From contig JAGTTD010000010.1 in assembly GCA_018398585.1 (NCBI GenBank), positions 6,403,501 to 6,467,500 on the forward strand: a stretch of DNA of 64,000 bases, read 5' to 3'. Under the pieces are notes generated by a model that was not told the origin of the DNA, searched no databases, and worked only from the letters and a program-made list of their open reading frames with translations. Shown here piece after piece: positions 1-9,543 of the stretch. Positions within the stretch are counted from its first letter, which is position 1. Each line of letters starts with the position of its first letter. The stretch comes from Simmondsia chinensis. Its lineage: Eukaryota; Streptophyta; Magnoliopsida; Caryophyllales; Simmondsiaceae. Position numbers and translations under genes: made by a program.

Positions 1-37
1 CGGAGTTCTAATGGGATCCGGCGACAACGTGTTGGTG
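1..37 (-). mobile_element. 5S rRNA-headed SINE, 5' head only (cut by window edge)
   Basis: Read on the minus strand, these bases match the first part of the 5S-headed SINEs at 63191 and 42712. They share CACCAACACG, then GTCRCCRGATCCCATT and AGAACTCCG. The last 20 bases also match the canonical start region of plant 5S rRNA. Only the head is visible because the element runs off the left edge, so the tail cannot be checked. It abuts the leader-like tandem repeat starting near 41. A chance match of this length is unlikely, but the call rests on a short stretch. Confidence 0.55.
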
Positions 38-40
38 CAC

Positions 41-400
41 GAACAGAATCTACTATTTACCCGAATAACCGCCGGAAAATTACGTCACCAGCTCAAATTA
101 ACCTCCGGAAAAACAGATTCGCAAAAGAAATAAATCTCTCATCCGATCAGAAAACCATACCCAAACTGAAACCTCAAAGAACTAACAGAATCTACTATTT
201 ACCTGAATAACCGCCGGAAAATCACGAACTTCGCCGGAAAATGACGTCACCAGCTCAAACTTAACCTCGGAAAATCAGATTCGCAAAAGAAATTCCTGTT
301 TAATCTCTCATCCGATCAGCAACCATACACAAACTCAAACCTCAAAGAACTAACAGTATTTACAATTTACCTGAAAACTTCGCCGGAAAATGACGTCAGC
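41..400 (-). repeat. Tandem repeat, about 2.5 copies, 142-168 bp unit, leader-like
   Basis: The unit contains CAGAATCTACTATTTACC, CCGCCGGAAAAT, ACGTCACCAGCTCAAA, CAGATTCGCAAAAGAAAT, TCTCATCCGATCAG and CCTCAAAGAACTAACAG. Copies of the ACTATTTAC (or CAATTTAC) motif lie near 52, 194 and 362. Read on the minus strand, each copy ends an exon-like stretch with TTNTTC(A/G)G followed by GTAAAT, a good plant 5' splice-donor match. The unit may therefore be a triplicated leader exon end plus intron start of a minus-strand gene lying left of the window. No coding frame is evident. Confidence 0.6.
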
Positions 401-548
401 AGCTCAAAAACCACTCAAAATCACCACAAAACAAACCCTAACTCGAATCAACAAGCAAAAATACCTCCGGAAGATAAGAGAGAGAAAACTTTCAATAGAT
501 CTCGAATCGACGGTTACGAAATCCAAAGCACGTTCCAGAACAACCTTA

Positions 549-592
549 GAGAAAGAGAGAGAGAGAGAGAGAGAGAGCCACACACACACAGA
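549..592. repeat. GA then CA microsatellite
   Basis: An (AG)n tract of about 14 units is followed by GCCACACACACACA. On the minus strand this is a TG/CT-rich tract, which is common in plant 5' leaders, and it sits just upstream of the leader-like tandem repeat. Small open frames crossing it in both orientations are low-complexity and not credible genes. Confidence 0.85.
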
Positions 593-599
593 GTAATCT

Positions 600-900
600 C
601 GAATCAAAAAATTTAGCTTTAGAAAAGGAAAAAAATGAATAATGGAATTTATAATTTAATAAAAAATACGTGTACGGTGAAAAACGGAGGAGGTGACAAG
701 TGGCGGGGGGATCAAAAGAACGGCGCTTGAGGGAAGTTGTGAGATCAGAATTCGTGGCGGAGAGTTTGCGATGAGATACGATCCGTTTCGTTAATTTGAT
801 TGGTCCACGTTTCAACCCCTTGCTAGAAATGGGACACGTGGATAGGGGACCACTCTGTGGTATCAGGGAGTGGTATGTGTGTGCGCGCGTTGTTCGATGC
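600..900 (-). promoter_or_regulatory. Possible promoter of a minus-strand gene left of the window
   Basis: A G-box (CACGTG, with ABRE-like flanks GACACGTGGA) lies at 835-840. A CCAAT motif on the minus strand lies near 797-803, and a second CCACGT element near 804-810. An A/T-rich stretch at 640-670 could hold a TATA element for minus-strand transcription, placed upstream of the CT-rich leader at 549-592. The motifs are visible. Their use as a promoter is inference, since no coding exon of the gene is in the window. Confidence 0.3.
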
Positions 901-959
901 TGACTTATTTTATTCCTCTTTGCAACTTGTTTGTTTTTAAAAAAAAAAACCAAAAGAAA

Positions 960-1329
960 AGAGGGTAGATAAATTATATATTAATATGTTAAGATTTAAT
1001 ATATTAATTTTTTAGTATATAATTTTTATAAAATAATTTTTTGATCTAAAAATTTGCATATATTAGTAATTTTTTTTTTGAACAGGCATATATTAGTAAT
1101 TTGTACGAGTGTAACGTTGTTCTCTCATCCAACTCTTCTTCAATAAAAGTGTCACTACATTGTGATTCATGCGTAGAATGAGGAGAACTGATGAGAATAG
1201 GCCCAATTTATTAAATACATATAAATTTTGGGACTAAAAAATTATTTTACTAAATTTATGGACTTATAAATTAATACCTCAAACTTTAGGGTGTTAATAT
1301 ATAATTTACTTATATTTTAATACTCCTAT
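960..1329. other. AT-rich intergenic DNA with one dispersed repeat
   Basis: No credible gene. About 120 bases at 1205-1320 (TTATTAAATACATATAA, then GGACTAAAA and GGGTGTTAATATATAATTTA) recur in similar form at 30325-30430, so this is a dispersed AT-rich repeat, probably part of a MITE. A short duplicated motif (GCATATATTAGTAATTT) lies near 1056 and 1087. Confidence 0.5.
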
Positions 1330-1783
1330 GTTTGAAAAAATAATATCTCTAATTCTTTTTATTTATTCATTTTAATATTTGAGGTTTTTTTTTTTATATT
1401 AGTAAATAAGACTCTAAGGCATGATGTTGCCATAACACGGAGAGAAAGCTGATGTGACAAGTATACATTGTGTAATATATTGCCAAAATATATCCTTATT
1501 GACATTGCATGTCACTTTAAATATCCACTAAGATAAGGTGTATTAAATGTTAGGAATGAGGATTTTTCTTTTTTTTTTTTAAAAAAAAGGGGGTTAAGAA
1601 GGGTATTTTTTTTTAATATATTGTACTAAGTATTTAAAATAACCTATCATGTCACCTTTCTCTTCGAAAAATGATACCATCATGCCTGAAAAGAGTCTTA
1701 TTTGTTAATACAAAGAAAACCTAAAATACTAAACAAATAAATCAAAAAGGTGAGGGGCCTTTATATTATTTTCACAAATCACT
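1330..1783. mobile_element. Fold-back MITE-like element with long inverted repeats
   Basis: The arm at about 1330-1425 is the reverse complement of the arm at about 1679-1783. Shared blocks include AAAATAATAT, TATTTATT, the GAGGTTTT/AAAACCT block, TAAATAAGACTC and GGCATGATG. The arms are about 95 bp and diverged. The centre (1426-1678) has no open frame. A related single arm (CATCACGCCGG, TCCTATTTATTAATACG) recurs at 25325-25425. No target duplication was confirmed, so the superfamily is undetermined. Confidence 0.6.
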
Positions 1784-2283
1784 ACATATTGAAATATAAA
1801 TAACTCTAAAAAAGAAAAAAAGATTAATGTTAGTTGAGTAAAAGTATTATTGATAGAATAATTTAGTAAAATTTATAACTAATATTTATTACAAATTATA
1901 TTAATATTTTTGATAATAATAATTTTTTTTTATAAACAATAATAGTAATTCTATGAAATTACTAAATATAACTAGTTTTATATTAAATTTATAGGATTGA
2001 ATAATAGAGAATTTATTATTCAAATATCCTTTTACAATGATAAGGAGAGGGAGACAGTCCTCTACAAATCCCCTCAACCCATCTCTTCATGTTAATGACA
2101 GGATTAGATCTAAGATCTCAAATACCATCTCCCAAAGACTTTACTGGAAGAGATAGTTACGCTTTCTTAAACATTTAACATATAGGTTCTTGATTAATTA
2201 CCCCTCTATTCCAAAGTTTTAAAACTTTTATCAATCATGTATCCTCTATCAAATTTTCAAAGATTTTTGTTGAAAAATATTAA
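1784..2283. other. AT-rich intergenic DNA, no gene seen
   Basis: Mostly A/T-rich sequence with poly-T runs. The stretch near 2040-2150 is less AT-rich but has no open frame or recognisable motif. Confidence 0.5.
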
Positions 2284-2900
2284 AGCTTTGTTTGGCATGT
2301 GGTAGAATTGGACTGTGAAATTGCGATTCCAATTCCAATTTTGAGGGAATTGAAATTTCATTATTTGGTTCATTAAAGAAATTGTAGGTCGGAATTATAA
2401 TTATATAATGATTCGAATCATCTAGGGGTTTTCAATCAATTGAGTTAGAGTATTTCAAATTTTAAATCAATTATGGTTGGATTTTGGTCGGAACCGTTCA
2501 CATTTCATGCCAGTTATTATAGTCAAAGCGATTCACTTTAAATTCAAGTTATTCAAGTTTTAAGTCAAACCGGATCGAGTATCGCGTCAGATCGCTTAGT
2601 GTTCAAGTTATCTCGGATTTTCAGTTAATTAGGTTAGGGCTTTTTAGGATTCAGGCTAGTTACGATCGGGTTTGAGTTCATTTAGGTCATTTCAAGCTCA
2701 ATCATCTTAGTTTTGGAACAAATGAGTTGTATCATTTTCAATTTTGAGTCATCTTAGCCTTAGTTTGAAATGGGTCAGTTCATTTTAGGTATGAGTCGTA
2801 TTAAGTTTTGGGTCAATTTGGTCGGGTTATTTCCACTTTAGCTCAGATTGTTTAAACCATTTTTAAGTCAAGTTGTTAAACCATACTCTAAATATAGCCT
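2284..2900. repeat. Degenerate short tandem repeats rich in GTCATTTTRGGT-like units
   Basis: The block starts with CTTTGTTTGGCATG and AGAATTGGA, then runs into loosely repeated units of roughly 20-35 bases built on GGTCAATT, AGTCATYTTAG, TTTTGGGTCAA and CAAGTTG. The same architecture, with the same kind of start (CTCCGTTTGGAAC, AGAATTGGA), recurs at 29154-29860. The start resembles hAT or Harbinger MITE termini. I see no coding potential. Confidence 0.5.
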
Positions 2901-3103
2901 AACATGGAACAATGATTTTAAATAACTTTTATATGAGGATTTGTTTGCAAGAAAATATTGATATATAATTATGTGATTTTAAGTGTACTATATTAATAGC
3001 GTGCTACATCGGCAGCTTCTGGTAAAAATTGTCTAGATTTTGACGAAAATTCATAATTAGATAGAGGACATTTATCTGATAAAATTTTATAAAGTAAAGT
3101 ATC

Positions 3104-3108
<5 letters not shown>

Positions 3109-3152
<44 letters not shown>
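3109..3152. repeat. (TA)n microsatellite
   Basis: About 22 uninterrupted TA dinucleotides. Confidence 0.95.
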
Positions 3153-3155
<3 letters not shown>

Positions 3156-3200
3156 GTATCTATATGATAAACATGTACATATGAGGATATCTAACTCGTA

Positions 3201-3264
3201 CAACAACAACAACAACATACCCAGTGCCTCAATAACTCCTGCTCGCACAGGATCTGGGAGGGGT
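3201..3264 (-). mobile_element. Very short RTE/SINE tail insertion with near-perfect TSD
   Basis: On the minus strand the 64-bp insert reads as the terminal part of the shared RTE/SINE tail: CCAGATCCTG, GCGAGCAGGAG, GAGGCACTGGG, then (TTG)n. It is flanked by the same 18-base sequence GAGGATATCTAACTCRTA at 3183-3200 and 3265-3282, with one difference. This identifies a target-primed insertion truncated almost at its 3' end. It is too short to tell whether it came from the LINE or a SINE. Confidence 0.85.
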
Positions 3265-3282
3265 GAGGATATCTAACTCATA

Positions 3283-4214
3283 ATTTTTATAAATAACATA
3301 CCAAAATATTAATGTGTTAAAAATATAATATAAAGCTAATTAATTTAAATAAATTAATAATAAACTTAAATTATGTATATTTGATGCACAATTGGGTATA
3401 TTCTTTGAAATATTTATAGAAGTGCTTTTTTTTATTTAATATTTTAATGAGCTAGCGGGCATGATTGTGGGTTGTTATTATAATGCTTTCCGCGCCCACC
3501 TTTGCTTTTTTTTGAAAATTCTGAAATTTATAATGGATGAGTTAATTTTGACTCAGGGTTTGCTCGCACTAGTTTAAAAACTACTGTGTTTGTTTTCTTA
3601 TTGATAAACCGGAACGGAACCAACCTTATCTGTGTTATAAAATAAAAAGGTTTTTTTTTTTTACTCAAAGTTATCTAAATTTTAAATATTATTTTAAGAA
3701 ATTACTTGTATTTTTACTTTTTAAAAAATTTGTCTAAATTTTTTAAAAATTTTAATGTCAAATTTTAATATTAATGTTGTGAACATCTGTTAATTTTTGC
3801 TTACATGACTTTTGAAGAAAATGTTCGAATTATATTTAGAATAATTCTAAATATTTCTTGAAATATTTTAAATATATTAAAAATTTGTATGTATTTTAAA
3901 AATAATTATTATATTTTCAAAATATTTTTTAAATGCCACGTAGGTAAAAACTAACTAATGTTAGTGACGTTAATATAAAGATGTGATATTAAACATTTTG
4001 AAAAATTTAGGTGTTCTTTGAAAAATTGAAGAATATAAATAATTTTTTAAAACTATGCCTAAAATTTAAATAATTTTAGTAAAAATCATAAAATAAAATT
4101 ACAAGATATTAAAAGTATCAAATATACGAAAGAAAGTGAAATTGAATTTCTCTCCTCATTCATATGTTTTTTACATATATTTACAGTTTATATTCTGCAC
4201 ATATTTCTAGAGTC
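3283..4214. other. AT-rich intergenic DNA, no gene seen
   Basis: Very A/T-rich with several poly-T tracts. A partly inverted pair of AATTTTTAAAA-like stretches at about 3650-4080 (with CTAAATTTTAAATATTATTTT near 3675 and its rough complement near 4060) hints at another old fold-back element. The limits could not be set. Confidence 0.4.
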
Positions 4215-4223
4215 AAAATAAAA

Positions 4224-5159
4224 GAGTCGGTTCCAAAAATAATGCTACAAAATAAAAAAAAATAAAAAAATAATGCTGGAAAAAAAATATTTTCATATCT
4301 ACTGTTGAACCGCGTCAACAAGACGCGTTTAAATTTCAAGAAAACTGGATCACATAAACGCGGTTTAATTTAGAATAAACCGCGTTAACTAAACGCGGTT
4401 TATTTTAGAATAAACCGCGTCTAGTACACGCGGTTTACATGTGAACCGCGTCCAATACACGCGGTTTAGATGTGAACCGAGTCCAGTAAACGCGGTTTAG
4501 CTGTGAAACGCGTCCACAAAACGCGGTTTACCGTCAGGGATCCAAAATCCCTTTTTTTTCACTTATACTTACCATTATGCCCCAATTCTTCACTTTTTTG
4601 TTCGCTTATAGTTTTCATTATGCCGCAATTTGTGATAATTACCATATTGAACCCATGTCTCTCTTGATGAAGCTCCAACATCATAAGGGGAGGTCAAATA
4701 ACTCCAATAATAGTACTTGAAAGATCTCCGGTGTATAAGAAAAAGAAAGATGGCGTACGACGTGACCGGTGGTGGATTAACGAGAAAGAGGCAGAGAGAC
4801 GGTGAGAGCAGGGGAGAGAGCACGCATTGAATGGGCCGGGGGTTTTGGATCCCAAGTAAACCGCGTCACTAAGACGCGGTTATATTGTTAAACCGCGTCA
4901 TTAAGACGCGGTTCTATTTAAATAAACCGCGGCTTAATGACGCGGTTATTTAGTTATAACCGCGTTCCTAAGATGCGGTTTTGTTAATATAACCGCGTTT
5001 TTAGGACGCGTTTTATGAGAAGTTTAAACGCGTTTTTTTGACGCGGTTTATTAAAGTCGCTTTTTATAAACGCGGTTCAACAGTATATTTGGAAATATTT
5101 TTTTTCAGCATTATTTTTTTAATTTTTTTATTGTTTAGCATTATTTTGGGAACCGGCTC
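4224..5159. mobile_element. Mutator-like non-autonomous element with CGCG hairpin arrays
   Basis: The ends are inverted repeats of about 90 bp. They start GAGTCGGTTCC on the left and GAGCCGGTTCC on the right in reverse complement, and share AAAATAATGCT, an A-rich run, AATAATGCTG and TACTGTTGAACCGCG. They are flanked by a perfect 9-bp target duplication, AAAATAAAA (4215-4223 and 5160-5168). A 9-bp TSD with long TIRs is typical of Mutator-like elements. Inside each end lies an array of about seven units of 35-40 bp, each a small palindrome of AACCGCGT, a 5-8 base loop and ACGCGGTT. The centre (4540-4850) is unique sequence bounded by inverted GGGATCCAAAA. No transposase is present, so movement would need one supplied in trans. 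Confidence 0.8.
4749..4829 (+). other. Short open frame in the centre of the hairpin element
   Basis: A 26-codon frame begins ATGGCGTACGACGTGACC and ends TGA. It encodes a short basic peptide (MAYDVTGGGLTRKRQRD and so on). It lies in the only part of the element that is neither TIR nor hairpin array, and is preceded by a leader-like stretch. It could be a captured piece of a host gene, as in Pack-MULEs, or chance. The opposite strand is also open across this region (4590-4823). Neither frame is recognisable. Confidence 0.2.
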
Positions 5160-5168
5160 AAAATAAAA

Positions 5169-6389
5169 ATACTATTTCGGTTAAAAAAAATAAAATACTA
5201 TTTATGTACTGTTCAAATTTCATGTATATGATGAGCATTATTAGTGCACCAAAGTTAATTAGTGGGTCCCATGAGCACTGTTTGACAGTATTCCACCATT
5301 ATTCCTTCGCATAGAGGTAAAGGAACATAGAGAAAGTAAAAGAGACACAATTATATATTCAATTATAACATATGTGTGTATATATATATATATACTAAGT
5401 TCATTTCCGACGATATTTATTGGTCATTTTTTTTTATACCCATAATTTTTTGCATCGAACTAACATTTTATTTGATCTGCTGTCTATAATATTGTTCAAT
5501 TTACATAATTTTTATAGTAGTAACTGTAAAAATTTTAACAAAAAATAAAACAAACTATATTTCCTATTTTAAATCTTTCACAGGGATTTTATTTGTTCTT
5601 TTTTTTTACATATTTTTTTTTATAAATTAAATACAAAAAGTCTTAAATTAAAAATTTATTATTATTATTATTATTTGGTTATAGGAAGTTTACCTGATTT
5701 TCTTTTATGGACTAAATACAAAAAGTGTTAATTCGAAATTGTTGAATGTGTAACCGGTACCCTATTCTCGGGTTACAGAAGAAAAGTACTAAAATAATAA
5801 TATATTGCCCTAATATTTTCTTTATTATTTTCGGTTCTTAGGGGCCTTTTTTAGAACCATTTTTATTTTTTTATAGGTTAAATACTAAAAGTCTTAAATT
5901 GAAAATATATTTTCCTTTTTAATTTTTGAAACTTTAATTAATTAAGTTTTTTCGTACCTTAGTTTTGTTGTATAATGAGTAGATCTTATAAACCAAAGTC
6001 AAAATTATATACCTCACATGGTTAAAATAAATCCTTTCTTGTAGTAGGCACGCAAAATGTTGCACTTCGTGGACTAAATACGAAAACTCTTTATTTTTTT
6101 TCGAGTTGTCGGAGGTTTAACCCGCGCCCTGTTCTTGGATTACATAAGAAAAGTCTAAAATAAAAAATGTACTACTTTATGCACAAATATACGTTTGGCC
6201 CAATACATTAGGGTTTTTATCAAAATAACCCAACTATAACTTTTCTAACTCAAAAATAATCAAACTCAAATAATTCGATTTTAAAAGATATTGAATTGGT
6301 GGTTCAGTATGCCGCATGGAATAACGCTCTGGTTTATTTTGATAAAAAAGTTGGTGGTGGGTAATTTTTTGACTAAGAGATATTGGGAT
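5169..6389. other. AT-rich intergenic DNA with an internal direct duplication
   Basis: No gene. A motif close to AAATACAAAAAGTCTTAAATT recurs near 5628, 5708, 5877 and 6073. The block around 5748-5810 (ACCGGTACCCTATTCTCGGG, TTACAGAAGAAAAGT) recurs in altered form at 6112-6172 (CGCGCCCTGTTCTTGG, TTACATAAGAAAAGT). This suggests an old duplication of a unit of about 250-360 bp. A (TA)n run lies near 5370-5395. Confidence 0.5.
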
Positions 6390-8740
6390 GGCAATGGGCT
6401 CCACCTGATAGGAGCGGGTATAGATAACTGTTCTGTACGCACATCAAAGAGGTACGGGGTGAATAATGGATACCTACGGGTAATGAAGCGGGTAGGGATA
6501 CGGGTCAGTCACTGGTGGGGCGGGTACAGGTATGCAATTCATACCCATGGCGGGCCATGGGCTGCGTACCGGAATAGGATTTGGGTAGTGGGTGCGGTTA
6601 TTTTGGTTGTGTAGTACGTAGATCTTATAAACTAAAGTCAAATGGGGTGGGTACGGGTATAAATGGTGACCCGCCCCGCCATGCTCCATATCCACCCCGC
6701 CTGGCCTCATACCCATCATACCTGGCTCATTTTGTACATAGTTAACCTTGAAATTTAAAAAATAAGGGTTTAAATTTAATAATCCAAATTATTTATCAAT
6801 GTTAAAAAAAAATTGTTTTTAAAAATAGTATTAAACAAATAATATGAGCGGGTATAGATAATCATTTTGTACGTACATTAGGATAATGAAGTGGTTACGG
6901 GTATAGGATTTGGGTGGCGGGTACTGGTATGGAGAAGGCACCCCACACCCGCCTCGGCCCACTGCCATCTATTTGATACGTTGAGATATAGTTGAGATAC
7001 TTTTATATTAATTGTTGTTGGGTATACACTTCATACAGGTGGCGGGTAATGGGGCGGGTACGGGTATAAGATTTGGGTGGCGGTTACGTTTAGTTTATTG
7101 TCTAATACGTAGATCTTATAAATCAAATTAAAACAGGGCGGCTTGGGTATAAATGGGGACCAGCCTAGCCACGCTTCATACTTGCCCCGCCTCGCCCCAT
7201 ACCCATCGTAATAGGTTAATTTTGTATATAGTTAACCTTAAAATAAAAAAAATATGTGTTTAAATTCAAGAATCAAAATTAAGGATTATGTTTTAATGAA
7301 TTAAGTGTTTTTGTATCTTAGTTTTATTATTGAATGCGTAGATTTTATAAACTAAAATCAAACTTTACACACCTCATACCCACCATACGCATTTTATTTT
7401 GTACATAGTTAACCTTTAAAATAAGAAATAAGTATTTAAATTTAATAATCCAAAATCTTTATCAATATTATAAAAGAAATAATTTGTTTTTAAAAATAGT
7501 ATTAAATAACTAATACGAGTGGATATAGATAATCGTTCTGTACGCATATTAGGGAAGCATAGGGCAGGTAATGGATATCCGCGAGTAATGAGGCGGGTAG
7601 GGGTACGGGCCTGTAACTGCCGGGGTGGGTAAGGATATGCACTTCATACCCATGGCCGGTAATGGGCTGAGTACAGGTATAGGCTTTGGGTGGCGAGTAC
7701 GGTTAGTTTTGTTGTCTAGTGTGTAGATCTTATAAACCAAAGTCAAACAGGGCAGGTATGGGTATAAGTGGGGATCCGCCCCACGACGCTCCGTACCCAG
7801 CCCATCCAACTTCATACCCACCATACCCTGTTGATTTTGTGGCAATGAGGCGGTTGAAACCCTCTACTCGTGAGTAGGCGCCCCGTTTGGGACGGATACA
7901 GGTATAAGTGGAGACCTGCCTTGCCCCGCTCCATAACCACTTCGCCTCACCTCATACCTATCTTACGTGCTTTATTTTATACATAGTTAACTTCAAATTA
8001 AAAAAATATGTATTTAAATTTAATAATCTAAATTATTTATCAATGTTATAAAAGATATAATTTGTTTTTAAAATAGTATTAAATAACTAATAGGAGTGGG
8101 TATAGATAATCTCATTTACCAATGGTTAATAAAATAATTTGTTTTGTAAAGTAGTATTAAATAACTAATATGAGCAGGTATAGATAATCATTTTATACGC
8201 ACATTAGGGCAATGGGGTGGGTACGGGTATAGGATTTGGGTGGCAGGTGCGGATGTGGAGGAGGCACCCCGTACCCGACTTGCCCCACCCCGCCCCATTA
8301 CCCTCCCTTTGATACGTTGAGATATAGTTGGATAACTTTTAGATTAATTATTATTGGGTATCCACTTCATACTCGTGACAGGTAATGAAGTGGGTATGGG
8401 TGCAGGATTCGGGTGGTGGGTACCGTTAGTTCTGTTGTCTAATGCTTAGATCTTATAAATCAAAGTTAAACAGGACAGGCTCGGGTATAAGTGAGGACCC
8501 ACCCAGCCATGCTCCATACTAGCCCCGGCCCACCTCATACCCACCAATGGTTCATTTTGTATATAGTTAATCCTAAAGTTAAAAAATATGCCTTTGAATT
8601 CAATAATCCAAATTATTTACCAATTTTATACGCACATTAGGGTAATGGGGCAGGTATACAGGAGGCACACCATACCCACCCACTCCATTGCCATCCCTTT
8701 GATAAGTTGAGATATAGTTTGGCTACTTTTAGATTAATTA
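6390..8740. repeat. Degenerate tandem array of long GGGTACGGGTAT units
   Basis: At least four long, diverged units share ordered landmarks: GAGCGGGTATAGATAATC, TGTACGCACATTAGG, GGGTACGGGTATAGG with ATTTGGGTGGCGGGTA, ACGTAGATCTTATAAA, ACCCGCCCCGCC with CTCCAT, and ATAGTTAACCTT. Unit starts lie near 6413, 6846, 7512, 8092 and 8169, so spacing is uneven, from 77 to about 670. G-rich GGGTAYGGGTA stretches are followed by C-rich CCCGCCCCG stretches, which allows within-unit pairing. Small open frames here on both strands are low-complexity by-products. No function is recognised. Confidence 0.7.
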
Positions 8741-9004
8741 TTGTTGTTTAATTTACAAATAAATAATAATTGTTGATGTTTAATATACAAATTAATTAGG
8801 TGATAAAAAAAAATTTTAAGAAAAAAGGGAAATAAAAAGGTAAATATGTAAGAATTAGGATTGAAAAAAAATTAAGGAAAAAGAAAAAAATTAAAGAAAA
8901 AGAGATTAGGTGAAAAAGGTAATTAAAGAAAAATGAAAAATCTCAAAATTTAGTATTTGGGGTAGGAAGGGATTTTAGTAGGGGTAGAACTTCTCTATAT
9001 GTAT

Positions 9005-9039
<35 letters not shown>

Positions 9040-9116
9040 TATTTGTTAAATCCAAGATATTCTAATATTTACAACAATTTAGTTGTTCATACTTACACTT
9101 TGTAATTTTAGTATTT
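8741..9116. other. A-rich intergenic DNA with GATA microsatellite
   Basis: Purine-rich, A-rich sequence at 8800-8960 (AAAAAGAAAAAAATTAAAG-like), then a (TAGA)n microsatellite of about eight units at 9005-9040. The right end is the target site of the Copia element, with TATTT at 9112-9116. Confidence 0.8.
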
Positions 9117-9256
9117 TGTTAGATTATATTGTATAAGTATTATTATTATACGTAACTGAGTCCAATTGGCTTGCTTTATATATGATGTAAAACTCATTAT
9201 AAGTTATATAAATATACGAGAGGGCCACAACATTATATGTGCTTCTCATTCTTTCA
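9117..9256 (+). repeat. 5' LTR of short-LTR Copia element
   Basis: 140 bp, starting TGTTAGATTATATTG and ending CTTCTCATTCTTTCA. It contains a TATAAATATA promoter-like stretch near 9205-9215. The primer-binding site follows at 9257-9270. Confidence 0.95.
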
Positions 9257-9543
9257 TGGAATCAGAGCTAACTCTGGCTCTCTCGTAAATTAGGCAAACC
9301 CTAACCTCCCTCTCTTCCCTCCTCAAAATATTCAAAACCCTAATATCGGCAAACCCTAGTGCGCCGCCGCCGGCAGCACCCCAACCCGGCTAACCCTAGC
9401 CTCCCCGAATAGACTTCTTTTCTTTTCTTTGAAAGTAGCAATTTCTTTTAGTCTTTGTTGGAGTGAGATCTCGAAGTGATTGTCTAAAGATTGAATTTTT
9501 GAATATCGTTTTGAGAGATTGTGAATGAAGATATGAAGAGGAT

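Noticed and set aside
390..953. Small genes at the left end on both strands
   Set aside because: Frames cross GA/CA microsatellite and leader-like repeats; low-complexity translations with no domain.
1145..1160. CACTA terminus (GTCACTACATTGTG)
   Set aside because: Only a few bases match and no partner end or 3-bp TSD could be found.
4296..5075. CRISPR-like array (short regular palindromic repeats)
   Set aside because: Plant DNA. The repeats lie symmetrically inside inverted ends with a 9-bp TSD, and the spacers are short and AT-rich. This is transposon substructure.
6291..7845. Three small frames in the GGGTA-rich region
   Set aside because: Gly/Pro/Tyr-rich translations arise from the repeat itself.
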